A stretch of 64,000 nucleotides of DNA from Paracoccus denitrificans (GCA_005768755.1 VAFL01000007.1:167597-231596); one strand, 5' to 3'; shown: positions 7,565-17,024, numbered from the stretch's first letter. Notes: generated from the sequence alone by a model not told the origin. Translations and numbers: made by a program.

Positions 7565-8735
7565 CAAGCGTTCCTGCCGCCTTGTCGAGCCGCTCTATCG
7601 CTTCGGCAATTTCCTCGTCGCTGATGTTCAGCGGCGGCAGCAACCGCAGCGTATTGTCTGCGGCGGCCACCGTCAGGATCTGTGCGTCATAGCCCGCCTT
7701 GACCACATCGCCAGGCGCGGATTTGCATTTCAACCCGAGCATCAACCCATGCCCGCGCACGGATTCGAACACATCGGGATGGGCCGCGACCAGGCCCTCC
7801 AGCTTCTGGCGCATAAGCGCGCCTTTTCGGTTCACCTCGGCCAGAAAATCGGGATCGGCGACGATTTCCATCACCCGCGCACCCACAGCGCAGCCCAGAG
7901 GATTGCCGCCATAGGTCGATCCATGCGTCCCCGCGACCATCCCGGACGCAGCTTCCTGCGTCGCCAGCACCGCGCCCAGCGGGAAGCCGCCGCCGATGCC
8001 CTTGGCGACCATCATGATATCGGGTGCGATGCCCGCCCATTCATGGGCGAACAGCCGACCCGTGCGACCCATACCGCATTGCACCTCGTCCAGAATCAGC
8101 AGCGCACCGGATTGGTCGCACAGCGTCCTGAGTTCCTTCAGGTCCGCATCAGGCAGCGGCCGGATGCCGCCCTCGCCCTGAATGGGCTCGATCATGACCG
8201 CACAGGTCCTGTCGGTCAGCGCGGCCCGCAGCGCGTCCATATCGCCAAAGGGAAGCTGGCGAAATCCCGGCATCAGCGGGCCGAACCCCTTGACCATCTT
8301 TTCCGAGCCAGCCGCCGCGATGGCCCCGGTAGACCGCCCGTGAAACGCACCTTCGAAGGTCAGGATTTCGATGCGGTTCGGTTGACCCTGATGATCCCAG
8401 TATTTCCGGGCCATCTTGATCGCCAGCTCTGCTGCCTCGGTCCCGGAATTGGTAAAAAAGACCGTATCGGCGAACGTATGTTCGACCAGCAGATCAGCCA
8501 GCTTTTCCTGCTGCGGGATCTGATACAGGTTCGAGACATGCCAGATCTTGCCCGCCTGCCGGGTCAGAGCGTCGACCAGATCGGGGTTGGCGTGGCCAAG
8601 CGCGTTGACGGCAATGCCCGCGCCCATATCCAGATATCGCGTCCCGTCCTGAGCAATCGCCCAGGCGCCCTCGCCACGCTCGAAAGCCAGCGGCGCACGG
8701 TTATAGGTTGGCAGGACATGCGGAAATTCGGACAT
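7557..8735 (-). CDS. argD: Acetylornithine/succinyldiaminopimelate aminotransferase family
   Basis: A 392-residue class-III PLP aminotransferase. The PLP region reads LILDEVQCGMGRTG with the Asp that contacts the pyridine nitrogen, followed by PDIMMVAKGIGGGFP, whose Lys (near residue 245) is the Schiff-base lysine. FFTNSGTEAAELAIKMAR near 95-112 and THGSTYGGNPLGCAVG further on are also typical. It converts N-acetylglutamate semialdehyde to N-acetylornithine, and family members often also serve lysine synthesis. AAGGAG eight bases before the ATG gives a strong ribosome site. It is first in the argD-GNAT-argF group, which supports the arginine role. Confidence 0.93.
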   Translation of the reverse strand: MSEFPHVLPTYNRAPLAFERGEGAWAIAQDGTRYLDMGAGIAVNALGHANPDLVDALTRQAGKIWHVSNLYQIPQQEKLADLLVEHTFADTVFFTNSGTEAAELAIKMARKYWDHQGQPNRIEILTFEGAFHGRSTGAIAAAGSEKMVKGFGPLMPGFRQLPFGDMDALRAALTDRTCAVMIEPIQGEGGIRPLPDADLKELRTLCDQSGALLILDEVQCGMGRTGRLFAHEWAGIAPDIMMVAKGIGGGFPLGAVLATQEAASGMVAGTHGSTYGGNPLGCAVGARVMEIVADPDFLAEVNRKGALMRQKLEGLVAAHPDVFESVRGHGLMLGLKCKSAPGDVVKAGYDAQILTVAAADNTLRLLPPLNISDEEIAEAIERLDKAAGTLDG

Positions 8736-8903
8736 CGGAAGGCTCCTTCAACTGGCCTTGGTCGGAATAACAGAAGGTTTGCGTCCGTGTAACCGCCGGA
8801 CATGCGGGATCGCGCGCGCTTCAGCGGCGTCGGGGACGTTCAATATGGGCGGTCCGTGCGATCATGCGGTTTTCATGGGGCAAATCTGCCGCAACGGCAA
8901 GCG

Positions 8904-9299
8904 CTATTTTCGCTGCCAGAGATCCCAGCGATTGCCCCAAAGATCACGAAACTTCGCCACGCGGCCATATTCAGTGTCCCGGGGGGCTTCCTCGAACTGC
9001 ACCCCTTCCGCGGTCATTCGGGCATGGTCGGCATCGTAATCTTCCGAATGCAGGAAAAAGCCGACGCGCCCGCCGGTCTGGTCACCGATGAAGCCTGCCT
9101 GTCGCGGCCCATCAGCGCGTGCCAGCAGAATCGAACAGCCGCCGCCTTTTGGCGCCACGACAACCCAGCGTTTCGGGCGACCATCATCGGTCAGGGACGG
9201 GCTGTCTTCGACCAGATCGAAATCCAGCGCCCGCCGGAACCAGTCAATGGCGCGGTCATAATCGTCAATGACAAGGGTGATCAGGGCAAGACGGTTCAT
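8904..9299 (-). CDS. VOC family (glyoxalase-like) protein
   Basis: A 131-residue single vicinal-oxygen-chelate protein. It starts with NRLALITLVIDDYDRAIDWFRRALDFDLVED, the classic beta-alpha opening of the fold, and has a second half with GFFLHSEDYDADHARMTAEGV and KFRDLWGNRWDLWQ. Such proteins bind a metal and include glyoxalases, dioxygenases and resistance proteins; the substrate here is unknown. ATG at 9299 overlaps the TGA of the ABC permease gene by four bases (ATGA), so the two form a coupled pair. A weak five-base stem (8887-8899) lies just past its stop. Confidence 0.85.
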   Translation of the reverse strand: MNRLALITLVIDDYDRAIDWFRRALDFDLVEDSPSLTDDGRPKRWVVVAPKGGGCSILLARADGPRQAGFIGDQTGGRVGFFLHSEDYDADHARMTAEGVQFEEAPRDTEYGRVAKFRDLWGNRWDLWQRK

Positions 9300-10114
9300 G
9301 GTTTCAGCCGGTATCCCGTCCGCAGGAACCACCATGCCAGCGAAGAAACACCGATCACCACAGCAAGACAGAAGCAGAAACCCAGAAGCGGGCTGGAATC
9401 GCTGACGCCCGTGAAGCCGAAGCGCGCCCCGTCGATCAGATAGAAGATCGGGTTCAGATGGCTGATGACCCGGAAAAAGGGGGGAAGGGCCTCGATCGAA
9501 TAGAAGGTTCCGGACAGGAAGGACAACGGCGTCACGACAAAATTCGTGATCGCTGCCATCTGATCGAATTTCTGCGCCAGTATGCCGCCGACCAGCCCCA
9601 GCCCACCCATCAGCAGCGCGCCCAGCACCACGAAGGCCGCAGCGATCAGCGGATGCTCGGGCATGCGCTGCAGCAACAGCGCCATGCCGGCCCCGATCAC
9701 AAGCGCCACCAGCCCGGCACGCGCTACCGCACCGATAAGATAACCGGTCAGGATCTCGCCGCCCGACAAGGGCGGCATCAGGGTATCGACGATATTTCCC
9801 TGCATTTTCGACGCAATGATGCTGGAGGAGGTATTGGCAAAGCTGTTCTGGATAACCGACATCATCAGGATGCCCGGACCAAGAAAGGCAAGGTATGGCA
9901 GGCCCATCACCTCTCGGTCGCCGCGCCCGAGCGCGACGGAAAAGACGATGACGAACAACCCCGCCGTCATCAGCGGCGCAAAGACAGTCTGCTGCCAGAC
10001 GGCCATGAAGCGCATTACCTCGCGCCGCGCAAGGGTATACAGCCCCAGCCAGTTCACGCGGCCAAAACGGCGGTTACCCATGGGTCGCAGCGTGATTTGA
10101 TCTGATTCAGTCAT
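9296..10114 (-). CDS. ABC-2 type transporter permease
   Basis: A 272-residue integral membrane protein with about six hydrophobic segments and the ABC-2 family pattern: a cytoplasmic N-terminus with LARREVMRFMAVWQQTVFAPL, the central loop FANTSSSIIASKMQGNIVDTLMPPLSGGEILTGYLIGAV, and the late FSGTFYSIEALPPFF-like segment before the last helices. It would form the membrane part of an export ABC transporter. No ATP-binding subunit lies next to it in this window, which is unusual. It is divergent from gcrA and coupled to the VOC gene downstream. Confidence 0.85.
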   Translation of the reverse strand: MTESDQITLRPMGNRRFGRVNWLGLYTLARREVMRFMAVWQQTVFAPLMTAGLFVIVFSVALGRGDREVMGLPYLAFLGPGILMMSVIQNSFANTSSSIIASKMQGNIVDTLMPPLSGGEILTGYLIGAVARAGLVALVIGAGMALLLQRMPEHPLIAAAFVVLGALLMGGLGLVGGILAQKFDQMAAITNFVVTPLSFLSGTFYSIEALPPFFRVISHLNPIFYLIDGARFGFTGVSDSSPLLGFCFCLAVVIGVSSLAWWFLRTGYRLKP

Positions 10115-10124
10115 GGTGCGCTTC

Positions 10125-10153
10125 TTGAATTGGCAGGCGTGGCAGGATATTTC
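10125..10153 (+). promoter_or_regulatory. Candidate sigma-70 type promoter for gcrA
   Basis: TTGAAT at 10125-10130 and TATTTC at 10148-10153 are separated by 17 bases, with the gcrA start 72 bases further on. A GANTC site (GATTC, 10104-10108), the CcrM methylation target, lies just upstream. The -35 box is good and the -10 box is fair; the call rests on these matches alone. Confidence 0.35.
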
Positions 10154-10224
10154 TGGTCATTCCCGGTGTGACCGGGCAAGTCGAAGAATGCAAGATGGGC
10201 GGATGATCCGCCGGAAAGGCCGAA

Positions 10225-10860
10225 ATGTCCTGGACCGACGAACGTGTGGAAACGCTGAAGCGCATGTGGTCCGAGGGCCAGTCCGCCAGCCAGATCGCAA
10301 AAGAACTTGGCGGCGTGACGCGCAATGCCGTAATCGGCAAGGTGCATCGTCTTGGCCTGTCGAACCGTGATGAGCCCGAGGCAGAGGCCCCGGCAGCAAC
10401 CCCCGCGCCCGAACCCGCCAAGGTCGAGGCGAAGGCCAAGCCTGCGGCAGCGCCGAAGGCTGCAAAGCCCGCAGCGCCCCGGCCCGAACCGGTGAAGGCC
10501 GAAACAAAGGTCGCGCCGGCCGATGCCGAACCCAGCACCCAATCGGCCGAGCCGCCGGCAACTGTCACATTCACGAACCGTCGGCCCATCGTGCCGGCCG
10601 GTCAGCCTCTGCCGCCGCAACCTTCGGCCAATGAAATCAGCCCGGAAGCGCTGGCGAATGTCCGCGAGATCGAGAAGAAGGCCCGCAAGCTGACCTTGAT
10701 GGAGCTGACCGAGCGCACCTGCAAATGGCCCATTGGTGACCCCGCGACTGAAAAATTCTGGTTCTGCGGCCTGCCCAGCCAGGCCGGCAAACCCTATTGC
10801 GAGGCGCATGTCGGCGTGGCCTTCCAACCGATGAGCTCTCGCCGCGACCGCCGCCGCTGA
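10225..10860 (+). CDS. gcrA: GcrA cell cycle regulator
   Basis: This 211-residue protein is a clear GcrA. Residues 1-45 carry the DNA-binding part (MSWTDERVETLKRMW, then GQSASQIAKELGG and TRNAVIGKVHRLGLS). A long Ala/Pro/Lys/Glu-rich linker follows (about 50-130), and the C-terminal domain that contacts sigma-70 has RTCKWPIGDP, FCGLPSQAG and YCEAHVG near 163-200. GcrA works with RNA polymerase at promoters carrying CcrM-methylated GANTC sites and controls cell-cycle and motility genes in alphaproteobacteria. The linker is longer and more Ala/Lys-rich than in Caulobacter. The TGA overlaps the start of the next gene by one base (TGATG). Confidence 0.96.
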   Translation: MSWTDERVETLKRMWSEGQSASQIAKELGGVTRNAVIGKVHRLGLSNRDEPEAEAPAATPAPEPAKVEAKAKPAAAPKAAKPAAPRPEPVKAETKVAPADAEPSTQSAEPPATVTFTNRRPIVPAGQPLPPQPSANEISPEALANVREIEKKARKLTLMELTERTCKWPIGDPATEKFWFCGLPSQAGKPYCEAHVGVAFQPMSSRRDRRR

Positions 10861-11375
10861 TGCTGGGCTGGCTGGATCAGGCAGCGACTGGCGGCGGTGA
10901 CGGTGCGCATCAACTGATGCGCCGGATCGCCGCCACGCTTGGCGCGGAAGGCGTCGCCGTCCGCGGTGCGATCCAGACCAATACGCCCGATGGCGATGAT
11001 TGCCATTGCGACATGACCCTGGAGGTTCTGGGCGATCATGGCCCCGATGTGACCATCTCGCAGGATCTTGGCCGCGAATCGCAGGGCTGCCGGCTGGATG
11101 CAGGCGCGCTGGAAGGCGCGGCGCAACGGGTGCTGGACACGCTGCCCAAGGCTCAGATGGTGGTGCTGAACAAATTCGGCAAGCAGGAGATTCTGGGCCG
11201 TGGCATGGTCGCCGTGATTGCCGCAGCGATGGAGCGTGACCTACCGGTGCTGATCTCTGTCGCGCCGCAGCAGCGGGCAGAGTTTCTGGCCTTTGCCGGC
11301 GATCTGGCCGTGCCGCTTGCCCCCGAAGATGCGGCGCAATGGTGCCGCAGCGCTGTTCGGGTCGCGGCGTCGTGA
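10860..11375 (+). CDS. DUF2478 protein
   Basis: A 171-residue protein starting at the ATG that shares one base with the gcrA stop. Conserved DUF2478 segments are present: a DMTLEVL strand, ISQDLGRESQGCRLDAGAL near 75-95, VLNKFGKQEILGRGM near 115-130, and VLISVAPQQRAEFLAFAG. The family is thought to have a nucleotide-binding (THEP1-like) fold and is often seen near molybdate or molybdopterin genes; its activity is not established. Here the usual glycine-rich N-terminal loop reads ATGGGDGAHQL. The GTGA overlap with tusA hints at a link to sulfur transfer or cofactor work. Confidence 0.85.
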   Translation: MLGWLDQAATGGGDGAHQLMRRIAATLGAEGVAVRGAIQTNTPDGDDCHCDMTLEVLGDHGPDVTISQDLGRESQGCRLDAGALEGAAQRVLDTLPKAQMVVLNKFGKQEILGRGMVAVIAAAMERDLPVLISVAPQQRAEFLAFAGDLAVPLAPEDAAQWCRSAVRVAAS

Positions 11376-11617
11376 TCGAGATCGACGCGCGCGGTCTGTT
11401 ATGTCCGCTGCCGGTCCTGCGCCTGCGCAAATCGCTGATCGAACTTCCCCCCGGCACCCGTGTGGCGCTGATCGCCACCGATCAGATGGCCGCCGTGGAC
11501 GTGCCGCATTTCTGCACCGAAGCCGGCCACAGCCTGATTTCCGTCACGGACCTGGACGGTGCCACCCGATACGAGGTGATGCGCGGCGATACCTTCGCCT
11601 GTCGCGCGCCCGCTTAA
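11372..11617 (+). CDS. TusA-family sulfurtransferase
   Basis: An 81-residue sulfur carrier. The motif LDARGLLCPLPVL-type opening (here IDARGLLCPLPVLRLRK) places the persulfide-carrying cysteine at position 11 followed by the CPxP signature. The rest (VALIATDQMAAVDVPHFCTEAGHSL) is the usual alpha/beta TusA fold. The best start is GTG at 11372, overlapping the DUF2478 stop by GTGA; an ATG at 11339 would overlap 37 bases and lengthen the protein abnormally. TusA proteins relay sulfur for tRNA thiolation, molybdopterin synthesis or oxidative sulfur metabolism; which one applies here is unknown. The stop overlaps that of the convergent malic enzyme gene. Confidence 0.87.
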   Translation: MIEIDARGLLCPLPVLRLRKSLIELPPGTRVALIATDQMAAVDVPHFCTEAGHSLISVTDLDGATRYEVMRGDTFACRAPA

Positions 11618-13890
11618 CGCACCTGCCCAAGCCGACCGGCGGCGATGGCGGCCATATTCAGAATGTCGCTGACCGTGGACGAGGTGGAACAGATCTGGAT
11701 CGGCTTGTCGACGCCGGTCAGGATCGGCCCGATCACTGTCGCGCCGGCCATTTCCTGCATCAGCTTCACCGAAATGCTGGCCGAATGCCGCGCCGGCACG
11801 ACCAGCACATTGGCCGGACCGGTCAGCCGCGAGAAGGGATATTTCGCTGCCTGATCCATGTTCAGCGCCACGTCCACCGTCATCTCGCCCTCATATTCGA
11901 AATCTACCCGGCGCCGGTCAAGGACATGCGTGCCCTCGGCCATCTTTTCGGCGCGTTCGCTGACCGGATAGCCGAAATTCGAAAACGACAGGAAGGCCAC
12001 GCGCGGCTCCAGCCCCAGATGCCGCGCGACATGGGCGCCGCGCACGGCGATATCGGCCAGATCCTCGGCCTCGGGCCATTCATGGACCAGCGTGTCGCCG
12101 ATCAGCACGATCCGGCCCTTGTGCAGCACCGCCGTGATGCCGACCGCACCATCCTGCGGGCGCACGTCGAAGACCTGCCCGATCTGGGCAAGGACATGGG
12201 CGTTCTTGCGCGTGGCCCCAGTGACCAAACCATCGCCATGACCATGGGCCAGCATCAGGGATGCGAAGACATGGCGGTCGCGGTTGACCTCTTTATGGGC
12301 ATCCTCGCGGTCGACACCCTTGCGTTGCAGGCGGGCGTAAAGAAAGTCGTGATATGTATCGAGATGGCGGGTATTTGCGGCATTGACGACGGTCAGTTCG
12401 CGCACCGCATCGCCAAGCCCCGCCGTTTCCAGCTTCCTGCGCACGTCATCCTCGCGTCCGACGACGATCGAGGACCCCATCCCGCCCCGCTGCCAGGCCA
12501 CGGCGGCGCGCAACACGCGCGGGTCATCGCCCTCGGCAAAGATCATCCGGGCCTGATTCTGGCGGGCGCGGGCATGGATGCCTTGCAAGATCGCCGCTGT
12601 CGGGTCCATCCGGGCCTGAAGCGCGTCGCGGTAGGCGTCCATGTCGATGATCGGGCGGCGGGCGACGCCCGTATCCATGCCGGCCTTGGCCACGGCGGGC
12701 GGGACGACGTGGATCAGGCGCGGGTCGAAGGGTGTCGGAATGATGTAATCGCGGCCGAATTGCAGCTTGCGGCCGTAAGCCACGGCAACCTCATCCGGGA
12801 CATCCTCTCGCGCCAGTTCGGCAAGCGCACGGGCGCAGGCGATCTTCATTTCGTCATTGATCGCGCGGGCGTGAATGTCGAGAGCGCCCCGGAACAGGTA
12901 TGGAAAGCCCAGGACGTTGTTGACCTGATTGGGATAATCGCTGCGGCCCGTCGCCACGATGGCATCGGGGCGAACGGCATGGGCGTCTTCGGGCGTGATT
13001 TCCGGGTCCGGATTGGCCATGGCAAAGATGACCGGGTTTTCGGCCATGCTTTCGACCATTTCCGGCGTCACCGCGCCCTTGGCCGAAACACCAAGGAAAA
13101 CATCCGCGCCCCGCATCGCATCTTCCAGCGTGCGGGCATCCGTTACCACGGCATGGGCCGATTTCCACTGATTCATGCCCTCGGTCCGGCCCTGCCAGAT
13201 CACGCCCTTGGTGTCGCACATGATGCAGTTTTCGTGCCGCGCACCCATGGATTTCAGCAGTTCCAGGCAGGCGATCCCGGCAGCACCGGCGCCGTTCAGG
13301 ACGATCTTCACGTCACCGATCTTCTTGCCCGACAGTTCCAACGCGTTGATCAGGCCCGCAGCGCAGATCACTGCCGTGCCATGCTGGTCGTCATGAAAGA
13401 CCGGAATGTCCATCAGCTCTTTCAGGCGGCTTTCGATGATGAAGCATTCCGGTGCCTTGATGTCTTCAAGGTTGATGCCGCCGAAGCTTGGCCCCATCAG
13501 ACGCACGGCCTGAATGATCTCGTCGGGGTCTTCGGTCTCCAGCTCGATATCAATGGCGTTCACGTCGGCGAAACGCTTGAACAGCACCGCCTTGCCTTCC
13601 ATCACCGGCTTCGACGCCAGCGCGCCAAGATTGCCAAGCCCAAGGATCGCCGTCCCGTTGGAAATCACCGCGACCAGATTGCCCTTGGTCGTATAATCAT
13701 AGGCCGTTTCCGGCCGCTCGGCGATTGCCTGAACGGGTATCGCCACGCCGGGCGAATAGGCCAGCGACAGATCGCGCTGCGTCGCCATCGGGGTCGAGGG
13801 CACGACGTCGAATTTCCCCGGCCGGGGCTCCAAATGATAGGCAAGCGCCTCTTCAGGCGTGATCCGATTGCGCGGTGTCTTGTCGCTCAT
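11614..13890 (-). CDS. maeB: NADP-dependent malic enzyme with C-terminal phosphotransacetylase-like domain
   Basis: At 758 residues this is the large, fused malic enzyme. The N-terminal half carries LAYSPGVAIPVQAI, AVLFKRFADVNAIDIE, FHDDQHGTAVICAAGLINAL and the nucleotide-binding VLNGAGAAGIACLELL, and would decarboxylate malate to pyruvate with NADP+. The C-terminal half (from about 430) resembles phosphate acetyltransferase, which in this family senses acetyl-CoA and has no transferase activity. GGAGGG precedes the ATG. Its TAA overlaps the tusA stop, so the two converge with no room for a separate terminator. Confidence 0.94.
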   Translation of the reverse strand: MSDKTPRNRITPEEALAYHLEPRPGKFDVVPSTPMATQRDLSLAYSPGVAIPVQAIAERPETAYDYTTKGNLVAVISNGTAILGLGNLGALASKPVMEGKAVLFKRFADVNAIDIELETEDPDEIIQAVRLMGPSFGGINLEDIKAPECFIIESRLKELMDIPVFHDDQHGTAVICAAGLINALELSGKKIGDVKIVLNGAGAAGIACLELLKSMGARHENCIMCDTKGVIWQGRTEGMNQWKSAHAVVTDARTLEDAMRGADVFLGVSAKGAVTPEMVESMAENPVIFAMANPDPEITPEDAHAVRPDAIVATGRSDYPNQVNNVLGFPYLFRGALDIHARAINDEMKIACARALAELAREDVPDEVAVAYGRKLQFGRDYIIPTPFDPRLIHVVPPAVAKAGMDTGVARRPIIDMDAYRDALQARMDPTAAILQGIHARARQNQARMIFAEGDDPRVLRAAVAWQRGGMGSSIVVGREDDVRRKLETAGLGDAVRELTVVNAANTRHLDTYHDFLYARLQRKGVDREDAHKEVNRDRHVFASLMLAHGHGDGLVTGATRKNAHVLAQIGQVFDVRPQDGAVGITAVLHKGRIVLIGDTLVHEWPEAEDLADIAVRGAHVARHLGLEPRVAFLSFSNFGYPVSERAEKMAEGTHVLDRRRVDFEYEGEMTVDVALNMDQAAKYPFSRLTGPANVLVVPARHSASISVKLMQEMAGATVIGPILTGVDKPIQICSTSSTVSDILNMAAIAAGRLGQVR

Positions 13891-13958
13891 CTTTCCCTCC
13901 GGCCAATGTCAAGTCTTCCTACGCGTATGCCGGTGGTTGCTTCAATCCGATTGCGACA

Positions 13959-16900
13959 TCACGCCGGATCTTCCGCGTCACGAGGCGCCTTTACCCCGAA
14001 CACGGCGCAGTACAGCGCCGGCACGAACAGCAGTGTGATGACGGTTCCGACGATGATGCCGCCCATCATCGAGAATGCCATCGGCCCCCAGAAAACCTGC
14101 CGCGAAATTGGAATCAGCGCCAGACTGGCGGCCGCGGCCGTCAGAAGGATCGGGCGCGCACGACTGTCCGACGCCTCAAATACAGCATGCCAGCGGTCGT
14201 GGCCGTGCTCGAGCAGGTTCTGGATCTCGTGGACAAGGATGACCGAGTTGCGAATCAGGATACCCACAAGCGCAAGAATCCCAAGGATCGCGACAAAACC
14301 CATCGGCACCCCGAATCCCACCAGCACGATCACGACACCAATCAGACCAAGCGGCGCTGCGGCAAAGACTATGGCCGACAGCCGGAAGCTTTGCATCTGG
14401 GCCATGACCAGCACCGCCATGATCAGAAGCATCATCGGCACCACGGCGGCAATCGGTTGCTGACTTTCGGCCGAGTTTTCGACCGTGCCACCCACAACAA
14501 TCTTCACTGTGGGTGGCAGGGTTTCTTCAAATTCCGCGATACGCCCGGACAGATCGGTCACCAGCGTCGCGGGCTGATCCCCACTTGCGATGTCGGCCTT
14601 GACGGTCACTGTCGGCAGACCGTCGCGCTGCAGGATCAGCGGCTGTTCGGTCCCGTATTCCACCGTCGCAAGACTTGCCAGCGGGATCGGCGTCCCCGAG
14701 CTTGTTGCCAGCTGCAGGTTGCGCAACGTGTCGATCGAGCTGCGCTCATCCGCGTTTCCGCGCGACACCACGTCAATCAGGAACTCTCCATCGCGAAGCT
14801 GCGTGACCGTATAGCCGGAAAACAGCATCGAAAGCGCCCCTGCGATATCGGCCGAACTGATGCCCAGCCGGCGCGCCTGATCCTGGCTGACGTTCAGGCG
14901 CACTGTCCGCGCCGGCTCGTTCCAGTCAAGCGCGACATCGCGCAGCCGTGCATCCTCGGACAGCATCGCGGCCAACTGGCGCGCGGCATCAAGCGTCTGA
15001 TCTATATCCGGGCTGGTCACGCGGTATTGCACCGGCTTGCCAACCGGCGGCCCGATTTCCAGGTTCTTGATATACAGGTTCTCGCCCACGAATTCGGTCT
15101 TCGCCAGCGTGTTCAGCCGCGCCTTCACACGGTCGCGCGCTTCAAGGTCAGGGGTCTGAATGACAAGCTGACCCATATACGGACCGGCGGTCGGCACATC
15201 CATGGCCAGAACGAAGCGCGGCGCGCCTTCCCCGATATACGAGGTCCAGTAAAGCACGTCCGGATCGTCGGCGAGGCTTGCTTCCAGCCGATCGAAGACC
15301 TCCTGCGTTGCCGTGATGGACGCGTTGTGGCGCAGTTCCACATCAACCAGCACCTCGGGCCGGTCAGATGTGGGGAAGAACTGCTGCTGCACGAACTGCA
15401 TCCCCCAGATCGACACACCGAAAGCCGCGACCGTGATGGCGATGGTAATCCACTTGAAGCGCATCGCGACGTAAAGGGCCCGGTGAAAGCTGCGCCTCAG
15501 CCATCCCGGATTTTCGCTTTTGTGCTTCATCTTCTTTGGCAGGAAGGTCACGCCCAGGATCGGCGCGAACAGGACCGCCACCACCCAGCTGACCAGCAAC
15601 GATACGGCGATGACCACGAAAAGCGAGAAGGTAAATTCGCCCGCATCGGAATTGTTCAGCCCGATCGGGATGAAGCCCGCCACGGTCACCAGCGTGCCGG
15701 TCAGCATTGGAAACGCGATAGACGTCCACGCATAGGACGCCGCATCGGACAGCGTTTCGCCCAGTTCCAGCCGGGAAATCATTGTCTCGATGGCGATCAT
15801 GGCATCATCGACCAGCAAACCAAGCGCGATGATCAGCGCCCCCAGCGACACCCGCTGAAGGGTGATGCCATAGTAATCAAGAAAGACAAAGGTGATCGCC
15901 AGAACAAGCGGAATGGTCATGGTCACAACCATGCCGGCACGCAGGCCAAGGCTGATGAAGCTGACGATCAGCACGATCACCACCGCCTCGACAAGGGCCT
16001 GCACGAAATGGCCGACGGCTTCATCGACGACATGGGGCTGATCGGCGAATTTCGCCATCTCGATCCCGATGGGCAGATCGGCCGCAACCTCGGCCATCAG
16101 CCCGTCGACCTGCTCGCCGAATTCAAGGATATTTCCGCCCTGCTTCATCCCGATCTGCAGCCCGATGGACTGCTGCCCCTTGTAGCGGAACAGCGATTCA
16201 GGCGGATCCTCATAGCCGCGCCGGACGGTGGCCACGCTGGCCAGATTGAAATACCGGTCGCCCACAAGAAGGTTCACATTCGAAATCGAGCTGGTCGAGC
16301 TGAATTGCCCATCGACCCGGACAAGGATGCGTTCCGGCCCCGAATGGATGACGCCAGACGGCGCAATGGCATTCTGATTGGTCAGCGTCGCCATCACCTC
16401 GTCAAGGTTCAGGCCCAGTGCCGCAAGGCGCGAGGGCGAGAATTCCAGATAGATCTCCTCGTCCTGTTCGCCCAGCAGTTCAACCTTGCCAGCCAACGGC
16501 AGCGCCTGCACCTGATCGCGGATGTCATCGACGCGATCGCGCAACTCTCGCATGGTGAAGCCATCGGTGGTGAAGGCATAGATATTGCCGAATACGTCGC
16601 CGAAATTGTCGTTGAACTGGAAGCCCGCGAATTCCTCGGGGAAATCGGGTCGGATGTCGGACATCATCTGTCGCACCCGCTTCCAGACTTCCGGCACCTC
16701 CGGTCCCTTTACCGTCGGCAGAAGCTCGACATAGACAACGGTCTGGCCCGGCATGGTGACTGACCGCGTAAGCTTCAGCTCATCCAGTTCCTCCAGCTTG
16801 TTCTCTATCCGCTTGGTAACCTGATCAAGTGTCTCGTCAATGGTCGCGCCGGGCAGCGCTGCGGCGATGACCATGGTCTTGATGGTAAAGTTCGGGTCTT

Positions 16901-17024
16901 CCTCGCGGCCCAGATTGGCATAGGAAATCGCACCCGCAATCATCGAGACGATCAGCAGGAACCAGACAAAGCTGCGATGGCGCAGCGCCCAGTCGGACAG
17001 GTTGAATCTGCGCGATGGTGTCAT
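13959..17024 (-). CDS. RND efflux transporter permease (HAE-1/AcrB-like)
   Basis: A 1021-residue inner-membrane pump with the RND layout: one N-terminal helix, a large periplasmic loop beginning NLGREEDPNFTIKTMVI, a block of helices, a second large loop and a final block. LGLLVDDAMIAIETM near residue 400 carries the paired acidic residues of the proton relay in helix 4. VGILIRNSVILVHEI and FSMMGGIIVGTVITLLFVPALYC occur near the end. It would form a tripartite pump with one of the two adaptors just upstream; no TolC gene is seen here. Its ATG overlaps the previous stop by four bases. Substrates are unknown. Confidence 0.93.
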   Translation of the reverse strand: MTPSRRFNLSDWALRHRSFVWFLLIVSMIAGAISYANLGREEDPNFTIKTMVIAAALPGATIDETLDQVTKRIENKLEELDELKLTRSVTMPGQTVVYVELLPTVKGPEVPEVWKRVRQMMSDIRPDFPEEFAGFQFNDNFGDVFGNIYAFTTDGFTMRELRDRVDDIRDQVQALPLAGKVELLGEQDEEIYLEFSPSRLAALGLNLDEVMATLTNQNAIAPSGVIHSGPERILVRVDGQFSSTSSISNVNLLVGDRYFNLASVATVRRGYEDPPESLFRYKGQQSIGLQIGMKQGGNILEFGEQVDGLMAEVAADLPIGIEMAKFADQPHVVDEAVGHFVQALVEAVVIVLIVSFISLGLRAGMVVTMTIPLVLAITFVFLDYYGITLQRVSLGALIIALGLLVDDAMIAIETMISRLELGETLSDAASYAWTSIAFPMLTGTLVTVAGFIPIGLNNSDAGEFTFSLFVVIAVSLLVSWVVAVLFAPILGVTFLPKKMKHKSENPGWLRRSFHRALYVAMRFKWITIAITVAAFGVSIWGMQFVQQQFFPTSDRPEVLVDVELRHNASITATQEVFDRLEASLADDPDVLYWTSYIGEGAPRFVLAMDVPTAGPYMGQLVIQTPDLEARDRVKARLNTLAKTEFVGENLYIKNLEIGPPVGKPVQYRVTSPDIDQTLDAARQLAAMLSEDARLRDVALDWNEPARTVRLNVSQDQARRLGISSADIAGALSMLFSGYTVTQLRDGEFLIDVVSRGNADERSSIDTLRNLQLATSSGTPIPLASLATVEYGTEQPLILQRDGLPTVTVKADIASGDQPATLVTDLSGRIAEFEETLPPTVKIVVGGTVENSAESQQPIAAVVPMMLLIMAVLVMAQMQSFRLSAIVFAAAPLGLIGVVIVLVGFGVPMGFVAILGILALVGILIRNSVILVHEIQNLLEHGHDRWHAVFEASDSRARPILLTAAAASLALIPISRQVFWGPMAFSMMGGIIVGTVITLLFVPALYCAVFGVKAPRDAEDPA

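Noticed and set aside
11293..14463. Very long plus-strand frame opposite maeB and the RND pump gene
   Set aside because: It has an Arg/His/Gln-rich composition typical of antisense frames in high-GC DNA, no family motifs, and lies over well-supported genes.
13875..16763. 962-codon plus-strand frame opposite the RND pump
   Set aside because: Same low-information Arg/His/Gln composition; the minus strand encodes a complete, conserved pump.
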